Assembly (NCBI RefSeq): GCF_051020765.1
Contig: NC_134944.1
Coordinates: 7,688,001 to 7,752,000, forward strand
Source: Lasioglossum baleicum
Lineage: Eukaryota > Arthropoda > Insecta > Hymenoptera > Halictidae
Length of the DNA stretch: 64,000 nucleotides
Direction of reading: 5' to 3'
The notes beneath the pieces were generated by a model. That model did no database searches, was not told the DNA's origin, and saw only the letters and a program-made list of their open reading frames with translations. Positions within the stretch are counted from its first letter, which is position 1. Each line of letters opens with the position of its first letter. Positions 12,171 through 23,777 of the stretch are shown here, piece by piece. The translations under genes and the position numbers were made by a program.

Positions 12171-12989
12171 GCAGTGGAGTGGGTAGGCACTGGACAGTGA
12201 TCGCACAGGCGACCCAGGACAGTAAATGAGAATTTACTATGGTTGCCTTTCCAGAGCTGGAATAAATGAAAATCATGCTAAATCCTGTCGTATTTTATAT
12301 CGTAGCATTTTTTCAAAATTTTCATAAGTGCGTAAAGGTCTACTATAAATAATAAGAAACTGAAATTAATGATAATTTGTAATTATAGTCTATCCAGCTT
12401 GTAAATCAATCAAATTTCCATTCGCATTAATATTTGTACGCAAAGTATTTTTCGCAAGACATTTTGTAGTTATTTTTAAAAAATCGTTCGCTATGCAAAA
12501 TTGCACAAAGGTGCGTCGAATGAAAAAATCAATCAAAATCTGTGACGTACGTCCAAGAAATTCGCACTGGAAAGTTCTCCCTTGTAAACAGCACACTTGA
12601 TCGGTCCCGCGCGTTAATCGGGTCGAAAACAATCCAATTTGTTTACCGTGAATTTAACGGAGCTTATGGGGTCGACCCTCGTCGAACAATGAGGCATCTC
12701 TCCCCACCACGCGAGTGTATTTGCCACTGCGAAATTATTCACAATGAGGGACACGCGTGGAAATACCTGGTACAGTTTTCCGCCAATCACGATTAGCCTA
12801 AACGGTTCTCCGATTCAGGTAGAAGTTGCATCGACATAGTCCTCCGTCGACCTTCGTGCCGCGTGTGTCTTGTGTATAGTGTTCTTCTGCTTCTGTCGCC
12901 ATTGGATTATATTTATCTGCGAGGTACTTTATCTGTGTAAATTATCCTTAATCTTACCAAATTTTTATCTAACGAGGAGAGAGGGAAAT
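12171..12989. other. Unannotated DNA
   Basis: Unique sequence between the 139 bp repeats and the next satellite. No coding exon was recognised. Confidence 0.45.
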
Positions 12990-13810
12990 AGATACATTAA
13001 GTTGGCAATTTTTAGAAAATGTCTGACGATGAACTGTTTTAATTTGAACTGTTGTAATTTCGTGAAAAAAGATCGTACGAACATAAACTTAGGCTTATTT
13101 TATAGCTCGAACCTTCTACTTTCACATACCATCACTAATTTTCCCATGAAAAATTCTTCTATCGTCTAACAGGCGGGGAAGTGGAGGCACTAACTTTGCA
13201 ATTTTTAAAAAATGTTTGACGATGTTTGGGCTGCTATAATTTCGTGGAAAAAAATCGTAGGTCGGTAAATTTAAGCTTATTTCAAAGCTTGAAGTGTCTA
13301 CTTTCACCGACGATACCTAATTTCTGCATAAAAATTTTTTCCACTTTCCGACAGGTGGGAGAGTGGAGACATTAAATTTGCAATTTTTTAAAAATGTTTG
13401 ACGATGTTTGGGCTGCTATAATTTCGTGGAAAAAAATCATAGGTCGATAAACTTAGGCTTATTTCAAAGCTTGAAGCTTCTACTTTCACCCACTATACCT
13501 AATTTCTGCATAAAAATTTTTTCCACTTTCCGACAGGTGGGAAGGTGGAGACATTAAATTTGCAATTTTTTAAAAATGTTTGACGATGTTTGGGCTGCTA
13601 TAATTCCGTGGAAAAAAATCGCAGGTCGATAAACTTAGGCTTATTTCAAAGCTTGAAGCTTCTACTTTAACTGACTATACTTAATTTGAGCATAAAAAAC
13701 TTTTCCACTTTCTGATAAGTGGGGAAACGAGAACACCGAATTTGCAATTTTTAGGAAATTGTTAATCATATTTAAATTCTTGTAATTTCGTTAAAAAAAA
13801 TAGTGCAACA
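12990..13810. repeat. Satellite family S182, array 1
   Basis: Phase marks (ttgcaattttt) fall at about 13002, 13196, 13378, 13560 and 13742, with the last four exactly 182 bp apart. The monomer contains gggctgctataatttcgtgg, aagcttgaagcttctacttt and cactttccgacaggtgggag. Related monomers occur at 26570-27290, 37690-38360 and 54060-54220. The last, most diverged monomer runs to within about 30-40 nt of the exon a acceptor. Confidence 0.9.
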
Positions 13811-13841
13811 TTAACAGATTCGATTTTCCTTGGTGTTTCAG

Positions 13842-13966
13842 TATGCGGGGACATCCATGGCCAATTCTACGACCTGATGAAGTTATTCGAGGTGGGCGGA
13901 CCACCCTCCTCGACGAAGTATCTCTTCCTCGGCGATTACGTAGACAGGGGTTATTTCAGTATCGAG
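13842..13966 (+). CDS. CanA: Calcineurin A exon a: first two metal-binding motifs
   Basis: This internal exon of the PP2B catalytic subunit opens in the second base of a Val codon and then reads C-GDIHGQ-FYDLMKLFEVGG, ending GDYVDRG-YFSIE at a codon boundary (41 full codons). GDIHG supplies the Asp and His metal ligands. GDYVDRG supplies the bridging Asp and the phosphate-contacting Arg of the PPP-family active site. The acceptor is ttggtgtttcag and the donor is GAG|gtaagt. The preceding exon must end in a lone G, and I found no matching exon in the 13.8 kb upstream. A 182 bp satellite array ends about 30-40 nt before the acceptor. The residues PPSSTK after VGG are a variable loop in the family. 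Confidence 0.97.
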
Positions 13967-14900
13967 GTAAGTTCATTGTTCAACTTTCGGCTGCTCGGTT
14001 GGCCTACAATGATCGGCGAGAAATGACACGGCATAGTCGTTTACCACCCGCGATCTAAATCGCATCGTTTGGTCGATGATTCTCCTCAATTTTGTAAATA
14101 CATAAATAAATAAATACCAGACGAAGACTGTACAAGGCCAGCGGATCGTTTCCTGCATTCCGCAATTTATTCTAATTGCGTTTTAATTGTCATTCAATTT
14201 GCTTCTCGTGGTACATAAACATCCAAGCGCAATATTTCAACAAGCTCCATTTAAAAATGAATATTTAGACAAATAATTACGTCGCTTGGGGAAAATATGG
14301 TTCGCAAAAGTAATATAATAACGTTGCAAATGTTAATTGAATAAATTCATGAGCGCTTTCGTGTTCAGAAAAGGTACAAACGAGAAAAAAAAACCTGAAA
14401 GCTTCCGTCGAAATCGAAAAAAGCTCTCGCGCAACTCGCGTGTTTGTCTTCCGTTAATTTCCTCCCTTGTTTCCATTGTTATTTAAAAAAGGGGGGGATA
14501 GGCCACAAAGTTTCGTCGACAATAGCGCTTCTGTTCACGGAGACGCATAAAAATTGAAAAGCTAGCCCGAAAGCGCCGAGTACACAGAAATATACGAGAG
14601 AGGAATCGACGAATCCCGGGCCCGGCTAATTACCGAGGCTACTAATTAGCGATTCGCTCGGTTAATCATCAATTAATGCTCTCCTCGTTTATCTTCCATC
14701 GCCGCCGGAGCTGCGCCTCGCGGGAAGCTTCCGAACTTGTGGAACGTTTACGGGACCTTTGAGATGGGAGACGCGTGTCCCATGCAACGGGTGTCCCAGA
14801 AATATGCGCGAATTTAAACGTCAGAATTCAAACGGTTTTTCACAACGTTCTTGTCACAATTCCAGAGTTCTACCTTTTGTTAATTTCTTACAGCTGTAAA
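13967..14900. other. Start of intron 1; TAATTA-rich patch at 14620-14690
   Basis: Mostly unique intron. Around 14620-14690 there are several homeodomain-type cores (ctaattaccg, ctaattagcg, ttaatcatcaattaatgc) in CpG-rich surroundings. That is compatible with an intronic enhancer but not proof of one. Confidence 0.35.
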
Positions 14901-14902
14901 TT

Positions 14903-15180
14903 TTGTTTGTTTTTACTCCACGTTCTTTCAAGCCCTCCTTCCAGCCTCCTTTTATTTATAATATTTTTAAAAATTGCCCGACACTTCGATTCTTTCTGTG
15001 GAACAACACTCATCTCCAGTGCTAAATGTACATTAAAAAATGTTTTTACTCCACATTTTTTCGAGCCCTCCTTCTAGCCTCCTTTTATTTATAGTATTTT
15101 TAAAAATTGCTCGATACTTCGATTCTTTCTGTGGGAACAACGATCATCTTCAGGGCTAAATGTACGTTAAAAAATGTTTG
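14903..15180. repeat. Two-copy tandem duplication (~139 bp)
   Basis: The segment tttttactccacgttctttc through cacttcgattctttctgtgg recurs from about 15045 with scattered substitutions. Confidence 0.8.
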
Positions 15181-15239
15181 TTGGAAGTCGTTTGAAAATG
15201 GTGGAGACCCTAAGAGACAGTTCAGACGGTTTAAAAACT

Positions 15240-16225
15240 GTTGCAGTATTTTCTGTGTCTCGCAGTTGAATTGACAATTTTTATTTTGCGTGGAAGTCCG
15301 TTTAACAAGTCATTCGGTTTTGGATTTCTGAATTTTCGTAAATATTATTGTATATTTGACAAATATTTCGGTACACATAACGCAAATATATTGGATTTCG
15401 AAGGATGGGTTATCGATGTATATAAAGATCTCGAAAACATTTTTCAAAAACGTGTTTCCACTGTGGGTGGAAGCTCTGGAAATCTTTTTCGACCTGGTAG
15501 TTTAGACCTGACAGTTTAGATGTTTTAAATGGTGCTGTAATATTTTCAATTAATGCAGACAATTTTTATTTTGCACTAGAGCTTTTGCCCGCGGCTTCGC
15601 TCGCATAGAAAACCGTTTAATGCCCTCGGAAATTGATATTGTTTCTCCATAAAACCTTTTAACCCCCCATTCACCCCTATAGAGTTTTAATTTTATGTTA
15701 TGCCGCCATCTTAGATTTCAAACCCCCTTTTCACCCCTTAGGGGATCAATTTTTTAAAATGCCGAAACAGGTGTTTGATTAATTCTACTAAAGAGCATTA
15801 AGACCACGTGTATGAAGTAAATCCGACCACGAACAAAATATTCCTCATACAAACGTTACAACCCCTTTTCACCCCCATGGAGGTTGAATTTCTAAATATC
15901 CTTTCTTATCCCTTGTGTAGATCATAAAGGAAACCTCTGTGCAAAATTTCAGCTTTCTGGGTACAAGGGTTTAGCCTGGGCGTTAGTCGGTGAGTGAGTG
16001 AGTCAGCACTGCATTTTTATATAATAGAGATGAAAATAACAATCTAATACGTTCTTGGGTTTCACAAATATTATTCTATTTGACAAATATTTTGGTAAAG
16101 ATGCCTGGCAAATATTTTAGATTTTGAAGAAAGGGGGTTGTCGGTGTATAAAAAAATTTCAAAAACATTTCTGAAACTCTGTGGATGGAAGCTCTGGCAA
16201 TCTTCTTCGCGTAGCAAAGGACACG
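15240..16225. repeat. Tandemly duplicated segment, second copy interrupted
   Basis: Copy 1 (about 15240-15505) and copy 2 (about 15530-15580 plus 16030-16200) share acaatttttattttgc, then atttgacaaatattt, then gtggatggaagctctgg. In copy 2 a 450 bp dispersed repeat (15580-16030) splits the match. Confidence 0.7.
15580..16030 (+). mobile_element. Dispersed arthropod repeat (SINE- or LINE-tail-like)
   Basis: It begins gcttttgcccgcggcttcgc, has internal runs of the type ccccttttcacccc, and ends with a gtgagtgagtgagtcag motif followed by tttatataatagagatg. This head-and-tail layout recurs in many arthropod genomes. I cannot assign a superfamily. It is inserted in the second copy of a local duplication. 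Confidence 0.6.
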
Positions 16226-17780
16226 GGTCCTCGTCGAAGGGTTCGAAGGTAGTTCAGGTTCGAAGGACCTGGTTGAAGAAGAGCAGGAATTGTAGGAAGG
16301 ATGAAGAGAGAGAGAGAGAGAGTGAGAGCCAGCCAGGGGCGAGCGGCTGCGAGCTCTCTCGCCTCGGCTCGGCTCGCCGATCGATACTCTCTATCCGCAA
16401 TATGCTTCGCCGGATTCTTCGAGGCTGGCGAGGAGAGATTCGCCGGGATTTCTCCGTGGAACGTGCACGCGTTCCGCGAGGATTTTCATTTTCTGAGTGA
16501 AACGACGAGGCAAGGCGAGGCGCAGAATCCGGAAGAAATGAAGAGGACCGAAGGGAACCGAACTCTCCCTGCCTCTGGAAAGATGGGATTATGAGCGAAT
16601 TGCTGCGGGAAAGACGAAGCCGAGTGGAATGTTTAGATTACAAACACCCGGGGAACCGAAGATGGAGAGATAGGAATCACCCGGAAAAATGGATGAACGC
16701 TCGCGCGACGCTCCCACTTTTACCAGATCCTTCGGGATACACTGGTGGAACAGTGGGAATTTGTTTTTTTAAAGACTCGATTCTCTTCTGCCGAGTCTTC
16801 AAATCTCGAGCGAGGTCTACTGAAAATTACACAAGCTAGTATTTCTCGAATTTATTGAACACTCAAGTGAAACAGTAAAAATTTATATTTTATTCTATTT
16901 ACATACACAGTCTACAAGCTGAAATCTTTGGGAAGGTCTCTAGGAATTTTCAATTTTTTATTCACATTGTATTTTGGGAGTCGTAACATTGTTTTCGAAT
17001 TTTTCTTACCCTTAATATTTGGGGCGAGGTCTCTCGTGAAATTTCAATTTTGGATCGAAGTCGTAAATTATAGAAATACATTTTTTCCACCCTCAATAAT
17101 TTGCCCACAGTCGTGAAAAAAATATATAAAACGCAGGACATCGATTCGAGTATTTTCATATTTTTTTTCATCCCTGTATCTTAATAAACAACCGAGTAAA
17201 AAAATGACAAAGTTACGGGTGTTCATACAAATGTCCATAAACGAGGGTCTGGCGACACTTTAAATTTTCAGGGAATATTTTTCAGCTTAAGAGCATCGTT
17301 TTGCACACGATACTGAGAACCTCGTGGGGGTTGTTGAACCGTGCTTGTTCCTTAGATGATCGCGTCGATCAATCACCTAATTCCTGGACGTGGCGTTCGT
17401 TACCGGGAATGTTCTCCGTGTAGGTGACTGGGATCTATGGCAGCACTTTCGTACTCAGGTGTGTTCGGCGTCGGTTCGGTGTGGTATAACTTCGGTCCTC
17501 GAGCGGGCCGAAGATGAATCGGGGTCTCCACGTTTGCGGAAGTGTAAGTAAATTGGGTTCTTACGGTCCCCTGGGTAGCCGGTTCAAGTGCGCACTCTCG
17601 GGTTTTCGATGATTTCGAGTGGCGCCGATGAATTCGTTCGACCGGGGCGCGCACTTGTCTTCGGAGACACGCGAGCCTCGCGATTTAAATTGGAAAAACG
17701 GCTCTTGTCGAGTGCTCGCCGGGAAATTGGGTCGAAGATGAAAATAGCTGGGGAACGCTGCTCCGGGGAATATTAGAAAT
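16226..17780. other. Unannotated intron 1 DNA with a (GA)n tract
   Basis: A short (GA)n run lies at about 16305-16322 beside CpG-rich unique DNA. Open frames here lack exon-like splice sites or recognisable domains. Confidence 0.45.
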
Positions 17781-18345
17781 AAACCGGGAAAATATTCCCG
17801 TATTCGAAAAACCATTGTAGAAGACCGCAATCCATTTCTTCCGCCGCGAGATCAACTTCTACTTACTCCACGAACGTTATAAACAATCAGGAAAATATTC
17901 CTTTACACGAAAAACCATTATAAAAGGCAGCAATTTATTTCTGCCACCGCGAGATCAAATTCTACTTACTCGACGAACATTATAAACAATCAGGAAAATG
18001 TTCCTGGGGCCGTAACACCATTGTAAAAGACCGAAATCAATGTCTTCTGCCGCGAGATCAAATTCTACTTACTCGACGAACATTATAAACAATCAGGAAA
18101 ATATTCCTTTACACGAAAAACCATTATAAAAGGCCGCAATTTATTTCTGCCACCGCGAGATCAAATTCTACTTACTCGACGAACATTATAAACAATCAGG
18201 AAAATGTTCCTGGGGCCGTAACACCATTGTAAAAGACCGAAATCAATGTCTTCTGCCGCGAGATCAAATTCTACTTACTCGACGAACATTATAAACAGTC
18301 AGGAAAATGTTCCTGGGCCCGAAAAACCAGTGTACAATAGGCCAA
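17781..18345. repeat. Tandem array, 103 bp monomer and 206 bp dimer
   Basis: Marks (aaacaatcagg) fall at 17881, 17984, 18087, 18190 and 18293, exactly 103 bp apart. Type A monomers carry atattcctttacacgaaaaa and type B carry atgttcctggggccgtaaca. The order is A B A B B'. All share ccgcgagatcaaattctact. Confidence 0.92.
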
Positions 18346-19060
18346 TCCATTAATTATGCACGTTATTTATTAACTAACGCGAAATTGATTAAGACAAACG
18401 GACGGACATGGCCGCAGACAGGGCGAGATGACTAACAACACCCACGATGGCAGTGAATGACGAGATACTCGACCATCTGCCAAGACAATAAATCAGCCGT
18501 GCTGTTGAGCCTCATCCCAAAAAATTCGGAAATTCCTCGACGCACGGTCATCCAGTCGCGCGCGGCCAATAAAACGTAAATGGACTATCGCGCGGATGAT
18601 AACGCGTAATGGAGATGCGGATAACCGATCGGCGCGTGCATAATCCCGGAACGAGCCTGGACAATGGCGGCGCCGCGTCGATCAGCTTTCGGATTTCTAT
18701 TAATCAACCGAGTCATCGGGAAACGAGGATAGAGCCGACGCCGCCACCGGTAATTTCCGCGAGCCCCCTTTGTTTCCCCCGCGGACAAAAGACGCGGACG
18801 CGTTTCGCGTTAAATCGCTCGGCGTACTGGTGTCGTTATTGTTTTGCGGGTCGATCAACAGGGAATTCGATATTTTTGGTCGAACCGATCCAAATCGAGC
18901 GAGAAAATCTATTCGCAGAGGGTTATTAGCTGTGTTTGTTTTATAGTGGTGGTTCGGTAGTCGCTGATCGGTCGGGGGGTGGTCAGTGACCCGCGATCGG
19001 CAGGTTAAGCAAGCTCCGTTCACGTTGTGAGTTAAGATGGGTGACCGCAGACAGGATTTT
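18346..19060. other. Unannotated intron 1 DNA
   Basis: CpG-rich unique DNA. 18880-19020 resembles 24090-24220 (shared words include gatcggtc and ggtcagtga), which suggests an old segmental duplication that includes the following array. Confidence 0.45.
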
Positions 19061-20110
19061 CCATTTTCTGGGTTTTTTCCTTTGGTTTGGGGTTGGGGAA
19101 TTATTCTTTGGGGTCATTTAGAGGTTACTGGGAAGGTTCCTCGTGATCCGAACTGACCATCATGATCACAAATTGGGTTCTGTGGTTTCTGGGTTCCATG
19201 AGATCACCAACGCTCCTGATAACAACGTAGAAATTGGGTTTTCGTGGATGATTAAGGACGAGGTCACGATGATCATAGGGTTCTAAGCTGTGGTATTGTG
19301 TCCTTGGGTCACAAAGGTCACAGAAGCAAGGTTCCTTGTGATCATTATGATAAAAAATAGGGTTCTGTAACCTGGGTTCACGAGATCATCAGGATAACGA
19401 CGTAGAAATTGGGTTTTCGTGGATGATTAAGGTTGAGGTCACGATGATCATAGGGTTTTCTAAGCTGTGGTATTGTGTCCTTGGGTCATAGAGGTCACAG
19501 AAGCAAGGTTCCTTGTGATCATTATGATAAAAAATAGGGTTCTGTAACCTGGGTTCACGAGATCATCAGGATAACGACGTAGAAATTGGGTTTTCGTGGA
19601 TGATTAAGGTTGAGGTCACGATGATCATAGGGTTCTGAGCTGTGGTATTGTGTCCTTGGGTCACAAAGGTCACGGAAGCAGGGCTCATTGTGATCATTAT
19701 GATAAAAAATAGGGTTCTGTAACCTGGGTTCACGAGATCATCAGGATAACGACGTAGAAATTGGGTTTTCGTGGATGATTAAGGTTGAGGTCACGATGAT
19801 CATAGGGTTCTAAGCTGTGGTATTGTGTCCTTGGGTCATAGAGGTCACAGAAGCAAGGTTACTCGTGATCATTGTGATAAAAAAGTGCGTTCTGTAACCT
19901 GGTTTCACGATATCAGCATGATAACGACGTAGAAATAGGGTTTTCGTGGTTGGTTAGGGAATCATGATAGTCATAGAGTTTTGGGGTGTAGTATTGTCTC
20001 CTTGGGTCACAGAGGTCACAGAAGCATGGTCCCCCTCGTGATCATTATGATAAAGAATTGGATTCTGCAACCTCAGGTTCACGGGATCACCGAAGTGAGC
20101 GAGTTCTTAG
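19061..20110. repeat. Tandem array, ~175 bp monomer
   Basis: Marks (gtagaaattgggttttcgtg) fall at 19227, 19402, 19579, 19754 and 19929, spaced 175-177 bp. The monomer contains gtcacgatgatcatagggtt and ttgtgatcattatgataaaa. Diverged relatives lie across exon b at 24220-24850. Confidence 0.92.
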
Positions 20111-20980
20111 TGAAATTGCGTTCTTATGAGAGAATAGGGTCGAGATTACAAGATCACACAAGATGCTCATGCCTCGAGAATAATGTTTAAGGTTCCCCAG
20201 AGTCGCGGAACTTCGTACAAGTCGTAGAACTCTCGCGGTCTGACTATGACGAGCCTATTCCCCTGAAGCGGAGAGTCTTATCAAGCCCTAAACGGTGTTT
20301 CAAAAGCGATAGGGAAAATGGTTCTGCTGGGTTTACAGTAATTTATCCGAGCATGATCGTGTGGACCATACTGCTCGTCCAATAAAACAAGGTTTTCATG
20401 GAAGTCATTATATCACTGGGGAAGAGGAGGAGGGAACAATGGCGACGTTTCTCGCTCTCGTACCGCATTCATAGCCACTTATGCGATTGTTCCCGAGCAG
20501 GGATACGCGACGCGTACCACCTCTCGCGCATTAATACTACACGTGATACCCGCATTCGAAACAAACCGTTAATGTATACACAATGAATAAAAGATGCGTC
20601 TCTCTCTCTCTCTCTCTCTCTCTCTTCGCTCATCCTGCTCCAGCAGCAGAGCCGCCCTCTCTGCACACGCTCTGTCTCCCATTCGATATCGATTCGACGA
20701 CCGCGGCCAAGTTTATAACGATTGTTTACCGTGTGCGTCGTGACTGCGCATTTTTCGCAAATAAATCGTCGTCTGCGTTTTAAACGCCAACCGATCCGCG
20801 AGCATTGTTTGCACAATAAACGCGGTATGTCTCCGCTCGCTTTGCAAGGAAAAACACAATTTCGACGAGGAAAGTGAAATATCAAAATGTAGAAACGTAG
20901 AAACGTAGAAATTCGTGATTCATACAAATATTGGGATATTCACCACAATTTGATTAATAAGACCGTCCCCCCTTAGAAAA
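20111..20980. other. Unannotated intron 1 DNA with a (TC)n tract
   Basis: A (TC)n microsatellite lies at about 20599-20625. The rest is CpG-rich unique DNA without supported genes. Confidence 0.5.
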
Positions 20981-21200
20981 AATGTTTTCTATCACTAAAT
21001 ATTATTATTTTTCGACGTAGAATAAGAATATGAAATAAAAAAAATATGGGTTTCCATTTGAAAAAATGAAGTTGAAAAATTTGCACAGCGCCATTAAATG
21101 TGCCCCTTCATATGAATAATATATTTTGTATAAAACATTTTTTCACATTTATGCTGGTATCCGTAATAATTGACTGTCTCAAGATAAATGGACCACCCTG
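20981..21200 (-). repeat. Possible transposon end
   Basis: Ends with gacagtcaattattacggat in reverse complement and a terminal cagggtggtcca motif at about 21189-21200. The opposite end is not found, so it is a fragment or solo end. Confidence 0.4.
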
Positions 21201-21540
21201 TACTTCCAAGCATTACTTCCATTTACCAAAGTACTTGTAAAATACTCGAAACTATCTGGAATAGATTCGATTATACTTCGGAGTACCATTTCTATTTTTC
21301 GAAGTACTTACAGACTGGTAATTATTTTTCTCGGCGCACAGGTTCGATCAATTTCTACACTAAATGAATATAGCTTGAGGGGCATGATCGAACCTGTGCG
21401 CCGAGAAAAATAATTACCATTCTTTCAAATAGTGCGATCGCGAAAAATACCTCCTTTACTTACAGACTCTCCGAATTCAATCAATGTTCGAACCTGTCTC
21501 CGAGGTACTTGATCACACCCCTAATAGACAGTACTTTCTC
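21201..21540. mobile_element. AGTACTT-rich hAT-like fragment with embedded perfect palindrome
   Basis: Repeated agtactt words on both strands and a right end gatcacacccctaatag resemble non-autonomous hAT elements. A perfect 34 bp inverted repeat (21317-21350 and 21385-21418) lies inside. The left end is unclear. Confidence 0.45.
21317..21418. repeat. Perfect 34 bp inverted repeat with 34 nt loop
   Basis: The left arm, beginning ggtaattatttttctcggcg at 21317, is exactly the reverse complement of the arm at 21385-21418. The loop is 21351-21384. No mismatch was seen across 34 pairs. Confidence 0.95.
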
Positions 21541-21872
21541 CCCCGCATATTCGTGGAAAATGGCGGCCCATGGTGAATCGCTCGATGGTTAAATCGAGTC
21601 AGCCCTGGATCCCGAGACGCAGGAATTCAGCGACGCGTTGCCAAACCTGTCAACTCAGCCGCTTCGAAAACAAAGACACTGCGCCTCGAGAAGATTAATC
21701 GCGGAACGGCCGATCGCGTTGAGACGCGAGCGCGTAGACGCTTTTGTTCCGCGTTGCCAGTTTCGTTAATCCTGTTGCTTCTCGTCCGCCCAGCGATTAA
21801 TTAGTCTCGTGCTCGAAATACAGGCTGAACCACGAATCCTGACCAGTAGAGATTACTCTGTTATTAGTAGAC

Positions 21873-22250
21873 TGCCGATCTACATGCATTTATAGCAATA
21901 TTGAATACATGAAATTCAAAATTGTTGAAGAATTTTAAGAAATGAAGATGCCCATCTATGATTTTCTCTCTATTGAAATGATTAACGGAAGAAATAACAT
22001 TCAATTTAGCTTATATGTTTCTTCCGGACTGTGATCCTTTAATATTGCCAAATAAATATTAGGTTGTCCCAAAAGTTGGTTTTCGATGCATGCACATAAT
22101 GCAAATTCATATTAAGAAGTACTAAAATATTAACATAAAGATTATCGTATTGTTTGTATTTATTTAGCGACATTAAAGGAACACATTCCGGAAGAAACTT
22201 TTGGGACAATCTAATATTTCTTGTATTTCTTATATGTATATCTGCAGTCC
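21873..22250. mobile_element. MITE family M1 copy, interrupted by a mariner MITE
   Basis: The left end is TAGACTGCCGATCTACATGC and the right end is the reverse complement of a TGGACTGCAGATATACAT-type end. The copy is longer than the ~200 bp norm because of the nested element. Confidence 0.65.
22058..22216. mobile_element. mariner-type MITE (159 bp)
   Basis: The terminal inverted repeats attaggttgtcccaaaagtt and aacttttgggacaatctaat differ at one base and are flanked by TA. This end type is common in insect mariner-like elements. It is non-coding. Confidence 0.85.
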
Positions 22251-22325
22251 AGTGATAAAAACATTTTCGATCGGACTGCTAATTACAGGGTGATCTCTAC
22301 TGGTCACGATTCGTGGTTCACCCTC

Positions 22326-22829
22326 TATATTAGCCGTGCAAATGAATTCGACGCCTTTTTTAGCTCGCCGTTCAACATCCTCCGATCATGATTTCGGCCC
22401 GGACGCTCTATAAATCGCAAGACGATGAAAGCGGATAAATAACGCGCCGATATTAGCACTTCGACGAAACGATAAACGTTTTTACGACGGTCTGTCTCGC
22501 CCGCGGAGATCTATAAAAAGCGAATTCCCACCCGGAGAAAAAGAACCAGCCGGTCATTGTCGAGCGTTATGTGCTCGCGACAAGACTCGTAAAGCGCGTC
22601 GGGTCGGAACCTCGTCCATTCTTTCAACGTAGCCAACGATTTTTCAATCCCACGTGAACTTTTTGCCGTCGCAATCCTCTTTTCTTGCTCGCTCGACTCC
22701 GCGGAATTCGGAGCTTAAACGCGCTCGAGCGGTTTGGAAGCGACGTTCGCGAATTTATTTCTGAGGAACCAGGAAGCGTTCGGTAAAGAGTATTCGTGGG
22801 GCTGAAAGGCGATATTATCGACCGTGCCT
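22326..22829. other. Unannotated intron 1 DNA
   Basis: CpG-rich unique sequence. No feature is supported. Confidence 0.45.
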
Positions 22830-23415
22830 CGTAATTTTTTCGTTAAGAAATATTTACTGTAGTCGTAGATATGATTATTTTTTATGTAGCCCGTCGGCGG
22901 AGGTTGTGTACTCGAAAAGCGACTTTTGTGAATTTATTAATATGCAACTAGGAAACATATCGCAACGAATCTTGTCGCGTTTGAATACTGATAGTATCGA
23001 GTACATCTCGTAATTTTTTCGTAAAGAAATATTGACAATTGTCGAAGATACGGTTGTTTTTTATGTAGCCCGTCGGCGGAGGTTGTGTACTCGAAAAGCG
23101 ACTTTTGTGAATTTATTAATGAGAAACTAGGAAACATATCGCAACGAATCATGTCGCGTTTGAATACTGATTGTATCGAGTACATCTCGTAATATTTTCG
23201 TAAAGAAATATTGACAATTGTCAAAGATATGATTATTTTTTATGTAGCCCGTCGGCGGAGGTTGTGTACTCGAAAAGCGACTTTTGTGAATTTATTAATG
23301 AGAAACTAGGAAACATATCGCAACGAATCTTGTCGCGTTTGAAAACTGATAGTATCGAGTACATCTCGTAATTTTTTCATCAAAAAATATTGACAATCCT
23401 CAAAGATATGGCCTT
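22830..23415. repeat. Tandem array, 179 bp monomer
   Basis: Marks (tttatgtagcccgtcggcgg) fall at 22881, 23060 and 23239, spaced exactly 179 bp. A fourth partial copy runs to about 23410. The monomer includes gaggttgtgtactcgaaaag and atcgagtacatctcgtaatt. It ends about 250 bp before exon b. Confidence 0.92.
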
Positions 23416-23665
23416 CCTCCCGGCGGTGCTTTCTGAAGTTTACGGAGACGAAAATGTTGAAAATCGAATTGTGCGAATTGTGTGAACTTTGTGGCGTAAC
23501 GCATCCCTTTAAAAAATGCAAAAAAATCGAGAAATGTGCAGTCGTGTGCGAACAACACGCCAGCACGGTTTTCCCAAAGTATTCTGCACGGTGGCAGGAA
23601 CAGAAACGATCTTTCTCTGTCCGAGTCGTTGTAAAAACACTAACGAACCTTGTTCTCTGTTGCAG

Positions 23666-23777
23666 TGCGTATTGTACCTGTGGGCGCTGAAACTGTGCCA
23701 TCCAAATACACTGTTCCTCCTCAGAGGTAACCACGAGTGCCGTCATCTCACGGAATACTTCACATTTAAGCAAGAAT
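23666..23777 (+). CDS. CanA: Calcineurin A exon b: RGNHE motif
   Basis: The exon begins at a codon boundary with CVLYLWALKLCHPNT, continues LFLLRGNHECRHLTEY and ends FTFKQE plus the T of a split Cys codon (37 codons plus 1 nt). RGNHE carries the Asn metal ligand and the catalytic His of the PPP family. The acceptor is gttgcag and the donor is GAAT|gtaagt; the next exon restores TGT. Choosing the donor after GAAT rather than later is required for the Cys-Lys junction conserved in PP2B. It lies 9.7 kb after the previous exon and 250 bp after a 179 bp tandem array. No frame damage is seen. Confidence 0.97.

Larger units (their letters stand above)
21821..22325. mobile_element. Outer element of a three-level transposon nest
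   Basis: An approximately 40 bp imperfect inverted repeat (ctgaaccacgaatcctgacc at the left, matched by the reverse complement of ggtcacgattcgtggttcac at the right) encloses an M1 MITE, which in turn encloses a mariner MITE. No transposase is present. Confidence 0.75.

Noticed and set aside
1..13841. N-terminal calcineurin exon
   Set aside because: Searched for an exon encoding the conserved segment just before VCGDIHG and ending in a lone G before GT; none was seen, so it is presumed upstream of the window.
20469..20927. 152-codon minus-strand open frame rich in Arg/Glu
   Set aside because: Its RERERE run comes from the (TC)n microsatellite read in reverse; no other support.
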